From Brevipalpus yothersi (taxonomy: Eukaryota > Arthropoda > Arachnida > Trombidiformes > Tenuipalpidae): a stretch of 64,000 nucleotides of DNA. Each line of letters starts with the position of its first letter. Position 1 is the stretch's first letter. This document shows, one piece after another, positions 28,176-40,800 of this stretch. Under the pieces are notes generated by a model. The model saw nothing but the letters and a program-made list of their open reading frames with translations. It was not told where the DNA came from and made no database searches. The stretch covers positions 24,922-88,921 of the forward strand of contig QZCP01000173.1 in assembly GCA_003956705.1 (NCBI GenBank), written 5' to 3'. A program made the position numbers and the translations under genes.

Positions 28176-30758
28176 ATGACCAAACCTAAGGATAAACAAA
28201 GTCGTGATTCCACTGAACAGCCGGAACTGAAAGAATTGGAACCTTTGCCGGACTATATTGGACATCGGCAAAAACTGTGGGATCAGTATAAAGCCAATTA
28301 CTTGGATGATCTGAGTAAGAAAGTACCGTCTGTCATTAAAGTTAATGCCAAAAATAAGGATGGTGAAATGAGAGAAGTGGAAGTTGAAAGCTGGAAAACA
28401 ACTCCTATTGATGTTGCCAAAAAAATTGGAACCAAATCATGGGCTGAATCAGTGATCATTTCCAAAGTTGATGGTAAATTGTGGGATCTTGAAAGACCAT
28501 TGGAAAAGAATTGCTCTCTAGAATTTCTCACTTTTGATGACAATGAAGGTTTGTCTCGATGATTATGCAAATGATTTTCGTAGTTTGAAGCAATTTTTTC
28601 TCCTCAAGGCAAAGCTGTCTTCTGGCATTCGACCGCTCATGTTATGGGTGAAGCTTTGGAGAGGCTGTATGGTAGTCATTTGTGCTATGGTCCACCGATT
28701 GAGAGTGGTTTCTATTATGATATGTTCATGAATCAGCCATGTTGTGCTCATGATGGAGGTGCCGGTGATAATGGTCATGATGAGGTCGACAAGACAGGAT
28801 CATCCAATACGGTGAGAGAACAACACTTCTCTTCCATAGAGAAGACCATGGAGAAAATATGTAATGAGAAGCAACAATTTGAACGACTTGAACTGTCGAA
28901 AGAGCAATTGCTCGAAATGTTCAGTTACAATCAGTTCAAAGTTCGAATTCTGACGCAAAAAGTGAAAGAAGATCGAACCACTGTCTATCGTTGCGGCTCC
29001 TTGATTGACTTGTGTTTAGGACCACATGTAAAGCATACAGGCTTGATTAAAGCTCTAAAAGTCACCAAAGTAAGAACTCAGCGAAAAATAGCCTTATAGA
29101 TCTTCTCTTCTAAAGTCTTTTTCTAATCGTTTCATCTCTCCATCAGTCTAGTAGTTCCAATTGGGAAGGCAATGTTAAAGCAGAACCCTTGCAGAGAGTT
29201 TACGGAATTTCTTTTCCCACTGAGAAACAATTGAAAGAATGGATAAAATTCAAGAAAGAAGCTGAAGAAAGAGATCATCGATTAATTGGACAGAATCAAA
29301 AATTGTTCTTCTTCCATGAATACAGCAAGGGTTCAGCCTTTTTCGCTCCCAATGGAGCCCTCATCTACGAAACTTTGATCGATTTCATCCGAGTAAGTTT
29401 GTTCATTTATGAATTATGTGACTTGAATGAGCCAGTGTGATGCAAGTTAGTTGAACTCATCGTGTTTGTATTCATTGATCTTCAGAAAGAATATCGTAAG
29501 CGTGGCTTCAGAAATGTGATCACTCCCAATATCTTCAATTGTGCATTGTGGGAAACCTCAGGTCATTGGCAGCATTATGCTGAGAACATGTTTTCTTTCG
29601 AAATTGAGAAAGAAAAATATGCTTTGAAACCAATGAATTGTCCTGGACATTGTCTCATTTTCGACTCTGAAACTCGATCTTGGAAAGACTTACCTATCCG
29701 ATTCGCTGACTTTGGAGTTCTTCATCGAAACGAATTGAGTGGTGCTCTCTCAGGTCTGACTCGTGTTCGACGTTTCCAGCAAGATGATGCTCATATTTTC
29801 TGCTCACAAGATCAGGTGAATATTTGCTGCAAGCTGTATGAATAGTATGAGTACTCATAGCCATTGTCTCTTAAATGTTCTTTACCTCTATCAGATTGAA
29901 GGTGAAATCGTCAAAGCTCTCGAGTTCATGAGAGACGTGTACTCTGTATTTGGCTTCACATTCGATATGGTTCTCTCCACTCGACCTGATTCGTTCATTG
30001 GTGATATTGAACTGTGGGACAAAGCTGAGAAAGCTTTGACAAATGCTCTCAATCAGAGTGGTTTCAAATGGGGACTCAATCCAGGTGATGGAGCATTTTA
30101 TGGACCAAAAATTGACGTTACGGTAAAGGATGCTCTACAGCGATCCCATCAGTGTGCAACTATCCAATTAGATTTCCAGCTACCGATACGATTTAATCTA
30201 GCCTACATCAATCAGAAGGGCGAGAAAGTAAAACCATGTATTATCCATCGAGCCATCTTCGGATCAGTTGAACGATTCATCGCCATTCTCACTGAAAACT
30301 TTGGAGGCAGATGGTAAGTATCTTGTTCGTTCCTTAACAATACTTTCCATGGATTGCGCTATTAACTCTTTGAATATTTTTCCTCTAGGCCCTTCTGGAT
30401 TTCACCTCGTCAGGTTATGATCATTCCGATTTCTGAAACTTGCAAAGATTTCGCAGAGAAAGTGAGAGATAGGATTTATGGGGAAGGTTTTGAAGCTAGT
30501 TTGAACGCAGATCCAAAAGAAATGCTGAATAAGAAAATTCGAGATGCTCAAACTGATCAGTACAATTTCATCCTGGTCATTGGTGAAAAAGAGAAGGAAA
30601 ATAATACTGTCAATGTTCGTACTCGTACTAAGCAAATCCACGGTGAAGCTAGCGTAGACCATGTGGTAGAGGAGTTCAAGCGATTGAGAGAGAGTCGTAC
30701 TCTATTTGCAGAAACCGAATATAAACCACCAGAAGGTGCACAAAATGTTTCTCAATAA
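28176..30758 (+). CDS. TARS1: Threonyl-tRNA synthetase, probably cytosolic
   Basis: Six exons (28176-28548, 28609-29069, 29147-29392, 29486-29815, 29895-30313, 30389-30758) give 732 residues, close to human TARS1 (723). I chose the ATG at 28176; the in-frame TTG nine bases upstream is not a likely start. The N-terminus (MTKPKDKQSRDSTEQ) is charged and lacks a presequence. Domains run TGS, second additional domain (HSTAHVMGEALE), catalytic core with CPGH, motif 2 (RNELSGALSGLTR) and motif 3 (HRAIFGSVER), then the anticodon-binding domain. Intron positions and phases match those of the minus-strand copy exactly, so the pair arose by duplication of an already split gene. Exon 5 carries a conversion-like near-identity with 25569-25987. 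Confidence 0.93.
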
Positions 30759-30759
30759 A
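30754..30759 (+). terminator. Polyadenylation signal overlapping the TARS1 stop codon
   Basis: AATAAA contains the stop codon TAA (30756-30758). If used, the 3' UTR would be extremely short. Use is not proven. Confidence 0.4.
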
Positions 30760-31771
30760 ATTGATCATAAGTTGGTACTAATTATCTTAAATACAAGAGA
30801 CCTAGTTCTTATGCATGCATTATCAATTACATGTAAGCCAAACTATTCCTAAGTTTTCTGAGTTCTATTCCATTCTAGACATTTCAGCCTTGAAATTTTA
30901 AGTTAGAATCGATGCTATCTTCAGAGGAGAAGACAACAAGAGTGAAACCATATCTTGATGCCTCATTGAATCTCAATTCATGTTGGGCTGTTCTTGATGT
31001 TGGGCATCCAATGGATTTCAGGGAGTCCCCTTCTCAAGGGAAACCTGCCAAGAACTGTTCGTCAGTGAATCAAGATCGGTGCAAATCTGACAAATTTCGA
31101 TGCGTACACCAAATTCAGCAGGCATTTTATATTTTCATCAGTTTTTCCCGAAAATTTCAGAACTGAGACAAAAGTATCAAGGAAAATATCGTTCTTAGCC
31201 AAGTTCTTCAGTTGCCCTCTATGTGTTTGAGAGGGCTTAAATCTGATTTGAATCTCGAGCGCTGAACATAGGATATTGTTATAATCGCTTTCCCTTTTGG
31301 TCCAATGATTGAACTCACCAGGTTGCAATGTTGATATGATAAAAGTCAATTTCGATCGACCCATCGAAGTCAGTTTTGAAAATGAAGCTCATACAGAAGT
31401 AGTTGAGATTCTGATTTGTAAGATTTTGGTGCAAAATTTTTAGTGAGCTTAAGATCGGTAAAAATACATGAAGGCGACTAAAAACATGATGAAGCATCAG
31501 AATCATACAAAGAAGTGGCACGTTCTAGCATTTATCTGCTAAATTGAATCCTTCCTTTCTATCTTTCTTTCAAATCATAAGATGTTAAGAGGGAGGGAAT
31601 AACATTACAAAAGAGAGGATGGAGAAAGAGAAAGAATGTCATCTAAAATCTGGAATAATTTTCGTCATTGAGTGACAGGAACAAAAAATTGGGAAACTCT
31701 GAACATTTCTTTGATCGATTGATGAAATGCTCTATTAAAACGCGAAGAGATGTTTTGATTCCTTGGATTCA
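30760..31771. other. Convergent spacer between TARS1 and the misshapen-type kinase
   Basis: This 1-kb stretch separates two stop codons. It should hold both 3' UTRs. No conserved frame or RNA gene was recognised. Confidence 0.55.
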
Positions 31772-34700
31772 TTACCAATTGGCCATTCCAGGCTTGTTTA
31801 AGGTCATGAAGTAAATTTGACATGCTGAGCTTCCTTTGGCAGAGGAGAAAAAGACCTGAAAGAAGCAAATCAAATTAGTAAGACATTTTTCTAGATAGTT
31901 CGATTGTCCAATAAGTGAAGTGTGGAAGAATGATTGAGCAAGTAATGAGACTGTTACCTTATCATTTCTTTCACAGAGAAATTTGAGCTTCTGGGCTCTT
32001 TTGTGCATAAATACGCCATCCAAATGGCCATTCTCTACATTTCGAATCTCTATGGCTTTATTTCCCCAGCCCATGATTTGGCCAGTTCCAATATATGCGA
32101 CCGAGGTAGGCATCTCACCCCATTGAAGTACAATATTTTTACTTATTTTGCCATATGTATTTACATAAACACCTTCATCTGGAGATGAAAAGTAAAATTA
32201 GATATGATTTATGAGAATTCAAGCATGAAGTGTGTGGTATACTCACTGTCATAACACAACAATAGTTGTAAGCCTTTTGAGCCTGGTAAAGTAACAATTG
32301 TATGTGGAGTGACTGGCCCTTGGCTCTGAAAAAAAACAATGGATTCAATTGAAAAAAAACCGAGAAAAAGAAAAATATTCCCACAAATCTGTGGAAAGAT
32401 GAACACTCACATGAGCAGGTACATAAATATCATAGGCGTGCCCATTATCCAGATCAACGGCATGAAATCCTTCTTTTGAGCCATAAATAACTTTGAGACG
32501 AATGCCCTCTTCTATGGTCATATCCACTAACAATGGTTTATGCATAAGATCCGTGAACGATTTGAAAGCCATGAATTTATGATACGGTTTAGGTGCCCAA
32601 GCATATATTTCGACACTATCTCGTAAGGCAATGACCAAAAATTTGATTTTTTCACATTTAACTGTCATGGAAGAAAAAAAAATGATGTATTAATGATAGT
32701 TCCATCAAATTTGCATATACATAAGGGGGTGCAACATTCAATTCTATGAATTTTGGGAGCCTCATAAATGAAATCACGGAACATTGGTTGCAATCCACTA
32801 AGGACTCATGGTAAAATCATATTTTTCAAGAACTATGATGACGCAAGTGACGCCTCCAATCTCAAGACGATCTCATGGAAAATTAGTTGGCAAACTGTCT
32901 ATGTTCCATCACCACCGCCTACAATTCAAGATTGCTTATCACATAAACTTAGTCTTAGATGTTCATTTACATCATTGAGAGTCGAAAGCTACCAGGATAT
33001 AAGGAAGCATATTGAGAGGTATATTTTGCATTCTTGATTCTGATCGATCTTTTTTTCGCAATCTGAACCAGCATTGCAAAGACTTTTACTCAACATCGAT
33101 TCAGTATGGGAATAAAGGAATTGATTTTCGGTTTTCCTTTATCTGGTTATGTAGCAGAAAATTCATAGATAGAAATATATTTTCGTGAGTTTCCCTCCAC
33201 TTTTGATGAGCATATCATGTGCAGCCAGACTAATCAACTTTTACGAGTACAGTAAGGCAACGAAACTGTTTCAAACAAAAACAAACAATCGACAAGCCCT
33301 CTCTCTACCAATTTTGGGCTCAGATTCAAGCACAGTGGGTGTAAAAGTTGGCAGTCGAGCACCTTCTATCCAGCTAATCCTCAAGAAAAAGAGTGATCAC
33401 GTATGCAGATATATTGGGTGAGCAGAAAGTAAAGAAACAAAAGTTGATATACACGATCAATGGATGAACAAAATAAACGTTTGAAGGAAAAGCAAGGTTT
33501 TGTATCAGCCATGCTCACAGGATCATATATAAGCAACAAAATGAAACAAGCTTCAAAGTGCTGATGGTTTCCACTACTTCTAAAATATCAATGTTTTTTG
33601 CATGATACGATACCATTGCCACTCCAGATGCGAAAGGTACTTTCCCAGTCCTTAGACACTTGTTGAGGAATTAGCCATACGACTTTGAGAGATAGAGCAT
33701 GAGAGTGATGAGGATGAAGAGAAGGATTAAAATGATTAAATTACTGTACTGCCTTAAAATGGATATATCAAGCAAAACAACATCAAGAATAACTAAGAAA
33801 CTTTACTCAAACAGGTACTCGTGAATAAAAAAACGAAACAAAACCAACAAACCGAGATGAAGACAAGCAGATCAACATAAAAGCCAGAATTTTCGTGCAA
33901 ATGCATCAGTTTCATTGTGATCCCATTAAAATTTAGGAATATCACCAAGTTCTGATCAAAAATGAGCCAATCAATACATATAAACTCTCAAAATACTCGA
34001 AAATAATTCCTATTCTGATATTCATGTGAAATTCTATTCATACGGAGCAATGGTGATGGTGAATAATTTGTTTCAAGAATAGAAATATAAGTTCGGAAAA
34101 TAGAACAATTGCAGCCCAAAATTATAAATGCATTCGCACCAGGATTGCATGAAGGATCGCTAGAATGTGAGATGATATTTTGAGGCTCAGAATTGAAATT
34201 GTTGCATGCATGAATCACAAAAATAGTTAAAAAATTATGTATTCTAAATCAAAAATTCCAATACTTACCGATTTTAAAATGAATTGCACCCTGTAAATCT
34301 CCTACATTAACCCAGCCACTTCTTTTCTCGATAGGCTGAAAAAAAGAATAATCATTTATAAGACAGAATCGATTCATAGGAGAGATAATAAGGGGTAAGT
34401 TGAAGCGTGATTCTCTTATTTCTGAATGACCCAAGCTTATACAAAAGGTAAATGACCTCTGAGAGTATAGCAATAGCTTTTTCGGCTTTTTTGCCCAGGA
34501 TGAGCTCCATTTGCCACTCCGATTTCTTGAAGAATTATTCATAGATCTATTATTACACGCTCAAAGCGAAATGATCAGGTCTGCCTTCCAGAAAGTGTGA
34601 ATCTCCACTTTTTTTCATCCCGAATGACCTATGGACATGAACGCTAAAAAAGTAGAACTGGGCTGACAGCAAAATGAAAGCTGGTTTCGGAGCCCGGCTG

Positions 34701-34804
34701 AGTCCGGAGTTAATTCAACAACTAGTCAGCTTAGCACATATGAGCGACTGTGAAAGCTAACAGAAGTGCTCAAGATTTGCCGTTTCTTGAAAAAGACCCT
34801 GGCA

Positions 34805-34846
<42 letters not shown>

Positions 34847-37800
34847 ATACAACTAATCCATCTTGATATCTTCTCCAGTTCAGCTGAACTTCCAAGTCAA
34901 CTGTGGAAATTCAAAGGTCGAGCATAGATAGGGCCTCCAAAAAGTGGGAAGCTTAATGCAGTTTGATGTCTCGCTTCATTCACTTTTGTGGATATGCTAA
35001 ATTAACTTGGAAAAGAATGGTGCACAAGCAGCATCTTTCTTAGGGCGCCAAGTGCAACAAATTCATGTAACAAGATCGGTTGCAATTCATGGATGTGTCT
35101 CTAGAGACAAGAAAACTTTCAGGATTATGAAGCCGATTAGGATGGATAAATTTTTATTACAATGTTGCTACTGATTTTCTATCGGAAGGCACTGAACTAT
35201 GGCTCAGTATAATGCTCTATTCGAAGTAGAACCGAGAGAACTAGATAAGCATGCCAAATCTCGCTGGTTATTGTAGGAAACTGTTAATAAAATGAGAAGC
35301 TCAGTAATTTATGAAGTTCAAAGATGGAAAAAGCTGGAAGAACGACATCAAGCTTATTAAATTTACTACCAATGATCAGAGGAGCAAACATCCTCGAATA
35401 AATAGGAATCAAGAAGATGCTGAAATTATTATCAAATAAGAAACAACTAGGAAGTTGATTTTGTGATGTTTGTGGACGTAATGGAGCTTTGAGGCGACCA
35501 AACTGCAGATAATTTATACCATCTTATTTTAAGTAAAGAAGAAGCCCGTGAGATGAGTGTAAGATGGGCGTCTTACTGTCTGACTAATCATTCGAATTAG
35601 ATTCACTGAAATGCTGGAGTTAGGTGAAGATAGATGTGTGATCAAGAAATATATACAGTACTGAGGTGGTATAATAAGACTGAGAGCGATAATATTCTAA
35701 CAACCGGTCTTCATTGATCGGAACAATGTTCAGGTAAAGTGTTCCTCATTGATAGATGTTATCATCGGTGAATCGTGTTGACACGCTTAGCACCGCTTTA
35801 GTGTGGATGTACTTCTAACTTGGTGGTTTATTCGTGCTGGGCTACCGCTCGAATACCACTTTCAGTGCGAAAAAAAAGAATACATTTCGAATTCGAGAAT
35901 CCGAAAATAGATTAAAATGTATACATTACCTGTTCAGTTCGTATTATTTTACTTTTCAACCAGGATAAATAATATACTCGAACTCGTGATTTTTTACCCG
36001 ATACTGTAACCAATATATTCTGTCCTTCGAGCACTTCCATCTGCTGGAAACGTCGACGTGAAATAAGTTGATAAACTTTGCCTTGGCCACTACGATCCAA
36101 CAGCATGAGGCCACTTTCGGTACCGATCAGTAAATTAACTCCCCATAATGCAGCACACAATATATCGGAATTGAATCGTTTCTTATATTTTCGAATTTCT
36201 GGGGCTTCCGGATTGACGGATGGGGTAACATTAACATTAATGTGAGATTCTCGTCTCTGGGCTGATGGAGAAGGTGAGGGGCCACCAGCACTAAAGCCGA
36301 ATGTGAGGAATGATCGCTGTTTTTGCTGTAAATGTAAAGGAGTTTTGCTAACATTTTGACGGTACTGATGATTATGATAGTCGAATATGAAAAATGCAAG
36401 GCAAGAGGACAGGAGTGAAAGTTCCCATAGAAGTCATCATCAAAAGGATGGTAGGGATAGAAAAAAGAATGTATCAAGTAAGATAGATTCGGTAAAGTGC
36501 AATCAGGAAGTTGAGAGGATACCATTTTGTTCCAGTAAAAGAGTACCAATGTCCCATAAGAGAGCCAATTCAAGAAGGAAGAAAAAATCCATGGGGATGA
36601 GGATGGAGGCAGGCAAGGAGAATGAAGAGAAAAAGAGAGAGATTTTGTCACCATCACCGCATGAATAAGCATCGTTTTCAGAGTGTTCTAGATTGACATG
36701 CATTTTGCTATAGAAACGTACCTGCAATAATAGGTTGGTGACTTCATCTGATATCGCTTGTTCTTGACTATTTCGTTGGAGTTGTTGAGGCAATACATCA
36801 GGAAGAACATTGTTTTGTCGCAAGGCGTCTCTATTATTACCAAGAAGAGCAATATTACTGGGCGAACTTTGGGATGATTCCAAACGAGGAGTATGTGACT
36901 GATTTGATGATGAGAGATCATTGGCAATAGAATTCCTTTCATTTCGATCAGCAGGCTGTAATTGTAGAGTGAAGAAGAAGATGGAATAAGAAAAAAACTT
37001 CTAAGATCATTCCACTTGCAATAAGTTGGCATAGATAATTATTACGAATAGCGAGGAAGTTAAGTAAGATCAGGCAATTAGTTGAAAGAATTTGAGCAAC
37101 AAATTGACCACTGCAAGAGCAAAAGAATGATTCAAAGTGGTCAAATAAGTATTTTGAAGGCATACTTGCTGAGAGAGATTATCAATTTATCTTCTCAAAA
37201 AAGTAACATTGTAATTAGAGTAAAAAATCAGAGAAAAGGGGTTAAATTGAATTATTATGGACAGAGAGTTAAAACGAGCGAATCTGTTGACACTTAAAAT
37301 CCACATCCTGCTCAAGAAGAAATCGAATACATCGTAACGTGACTATAATCTTAATTGAAATTAAGCAAGAGAACTGGATGATAATGGCGAGAAATAGGTC
37401 GATGGAAAAGAGAAAGAGAGAGGTGAATGTTAAACAGCGCTCGATTGTTGCTGTGATTCGATATTGATTGTGTTAGTTGATTCAATCATGATTCTTGACA
37501 TTTGAAGTTAGCTCTAGTGTATGACCATATTGGATAAGCCAGCGGATCAAAGATTAGTGTTAGTTGGTCGATATGAAAATTTGTGCTAAGGCAATGTTAA
37601 CAAACCTTGGCAATAGCTGCTGTTATATCTACATTTCGATTTTGGCTCGATGATGACTCTTTACATTTATCGCTGCTCTTAATACTGGATGGGCCATTGT
37701 TGTTAGTTGACCCATTCGCACCATCACTAAGACGGTCCTTTCCACGTTTAGGCACTTGTGATTGTTGCAAAGAGCTACTAGATTTTTGTACCTGAAGCTC

Positions 37801-40800
37801 GAGAGCTCGATTGGCAGCAATTTTAGCAGAAGTTCCCAGTGAGGGTGTACTAGATGCATGCGAATTACTGTCACCACTCGACAAAGAATCTGATTGTTCT
37901 GAATGTTTTGTGTTACTACTGCTTGATGAAGCTGATGTTGTTCGTCTATTATTAACGTTGTTACTTATTTGGGTTTCAACGACACCTCCACCAAAACCAC
38001 CTTTTCTCTGCTCTTTGGAATTAAATTTATCAGCACCATGGCTGCTGCTGCTGTTGCTGTTGACTTGATTCTAAATGACACGCATGATCAAAATAATAAT
38101 GATGAGGACATGCAAAAAAATGCGGGCATAGAAAAGCGGCTCATAAGCTTAAAGTCAGAACGAATGTTTGATAGTATAAATTCGAAGAGTTACGTCATTT
38201 TTTTCATACAGTAGGAGCAACACTAAAAGTATGGACGATAAATTCTCGAAAGCTACAAACTGAAACTTACCTTTCGTATAACAAGTGTTCTATCATTCGG
38301 ATCATCATCATCATCTGGTGTCGGTGGAAGAGGCCTATTGGGTGCTTGACTGGGAGAATTATCTGGTAAAAAAGATGAAGATAGAAAATGCTCGAGTTAG
38401 AATTAAGATGAGACTTTAGATTTTCGACTCTTACCGGTCCTTTGGGCAACGAATTTTTTAAGTAGATTATTATCATAGGGTCTAAGGGAAAATAAAGAGA
38501 GTTAGTTGTTTTTGGAAAAAAATACTTCAAGATAAGCTGAAATCATTTTACTCGTGAATCATTAAATCTCATGATGGTAAAGATATGGTAAGCAAAAGTA
38601 ATAGCATCAAGCATTCTTGATCAGCTGTGAGATCCATCATTCGAGCTTTCATGGGGAGAAAATTCGAAAAGACATTGAATTAGTACTCACAAAGGCCTCG
38701 GTGGATCTGATGCTAAGAGTGTCCCGTCGTTTCTAGCAGATCCTTCTTCTTCTTCATCATCATCAGAATCCGATTCTGATCCTTCAGCTGTGGTTACCGG
38801 AGGATCAGGTTGACGAGGTTTATTCAATTGGGATGCTCCATTCACTTTGGAATTTTCACCTCTTCGACCATCGCGAAGATGAGCAGCAGAAGGAGGTGGA
38901 TACTTTGGCAGTGCTTTTTTATCAGCTGGAGATGAAGATGAGCCACCTAATTCATTTAATTGAGCTGCTAGTGCATCCAAATCTTCTGGTCTCTGTAATT
39001 GTGCCACTTTAAATAATCCAGAATTACGATGAGCTGGCTGTGGTGGAGCATGATGTTGGCCGTTTGATGATGACTGTGACACATTACGAGGAGGTGTCAA
39101 AGGCTTCCTTTCATGATGATTGGCATTTTTATCTCTCTTTTTGTCTTCCTCCACAGGTATCGGTGGCAGTGGCTTGTTGGGTGGAGGATCTGGCAATGCT
39201 CTACTTGGAGGCACTGGAAGTGGCCTATTCGCTGGATGAATAGGATGATGACCTCCTACACCACCCTCTGAGCTAGATCTTGCCGGTGGATGAGAGGGTA
39301 AGCCACCGTGTGGTTGATTTGCAATGGCTCCACTTCCACCAGGTTTATTGAGTGCAGCATTATTATTATCACTGGAGGTGAGAGTTTTATCATTACGACG
39401 AAGTGTACTGTCTTGCTCTTTGTGTTCACCATTGTTACCATCATCAATAGAATTGGAATTATCATCTTCCTCATCATCACTGACCACTGCGGTAATCTCT
39501 TCTCCTCCTCGTCGAAATTTGCACACCTTATCGATGTGTTCCTTCAATTGGATGCGTACTTTCTTCTCTTGAGGCTGATCACGAATGAATGGATGTTGCA
39601 ATAGATGATCTGTATAAGGACGCTGTTGATAATCTTTCACTAAAACAGTTTCAATAAAGCTATGAAATTTTCTATTCCATTTGCGAGACCTTAATCGTGG
39701 TGGTGGGTTCCGGGGAATCAAAAACAAAGCTCTCATAGGATGAAGATCACACAATGCTGAAGATTGATGGATATGGGTTTCCAGTGACGAAAGAATTCAA
39801 GTTCACATGGAAGTTGAGATAGTCAAAAAAACATAGTGTTAACACCATTAGCACCCAGATTGAAGTCATAATGATGATGATGGTTGTTGTTGATGATTTC
39901 AATCATAAGCAGGCAGCAGAAATAGGAAGAGGAAGAGAGAGAGATCAAGATTGTGGATCATGGGAAAGAGAGAGAAAATAATAAATCAATATGCATCGAC
40001 AAAGTTTTGCTCAAATTTTGAACGTCAATGGAAATATGTATTCATCGTTATCATCCACTCTCTATGCATCCTTTGGGTTAGATTAAAATGTTGCACCTCA
40101 TCGTTTGAAATTGTTCAACCCAAATCTAGTCAAATGGAATGTCATCTGATGAAATTGATGGCTCAAAATGACAAAATCGGCCAAAAGTCATTAAAACAAC
40201 AATCTTCAGCTTACAGCTTATTATTAACGTTTGACCACTTAACAGCAGGTTTTTCGTCACTTGGTGGTAATCTTCGTTAGAAGTTGTCTTATCAAGTTTT
40301 TCTAACAATTCTCTTCAGCATCCGCTCAGAAGAGGGCAAACGATGAATGTAATAGGTCTTCACAAGCCCAAAACAAAAAGATATAGCTCAAGCTCATTAT
40401 TTTCTAGAGAAAAGATGATAATCAAAGTGAGAGCAAAAAATTCAAGGCCTAACCAACCAGAAAAAAAGTCAACCTTCAAAGCAAACAGATCGCAAAATAG
40501 CCAGAGGCATAGTAAATCCTTGGCAGATCAAAGATCAACCCGACACATTATGTGGGAGTTAAAAGTGCTAGTCCAAAAGTGCAAAACAAATTCCCGGAAG
40601 TCATTTTCTTTCATTTGATTATTTTTTAGACTTTAATCATGGCCTGGTTTCCACCAAAAAAAGAGTAAGATGAAATGAAGTCGAAGAGTAAGCAGCAACC
40701 TTTGGGAACGGTCACGGAGCAGTTAGCGTAACGGATGTGGTAAATTTTCAACGAACTAACATATATACGAATATATATTCTGTCGTTAATCATCAAAAAA

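Noticed and set aside
32768..33421. Short plus-strand frames in the msn intron
   Set aside because: There are no conserved motifs and no splice context.
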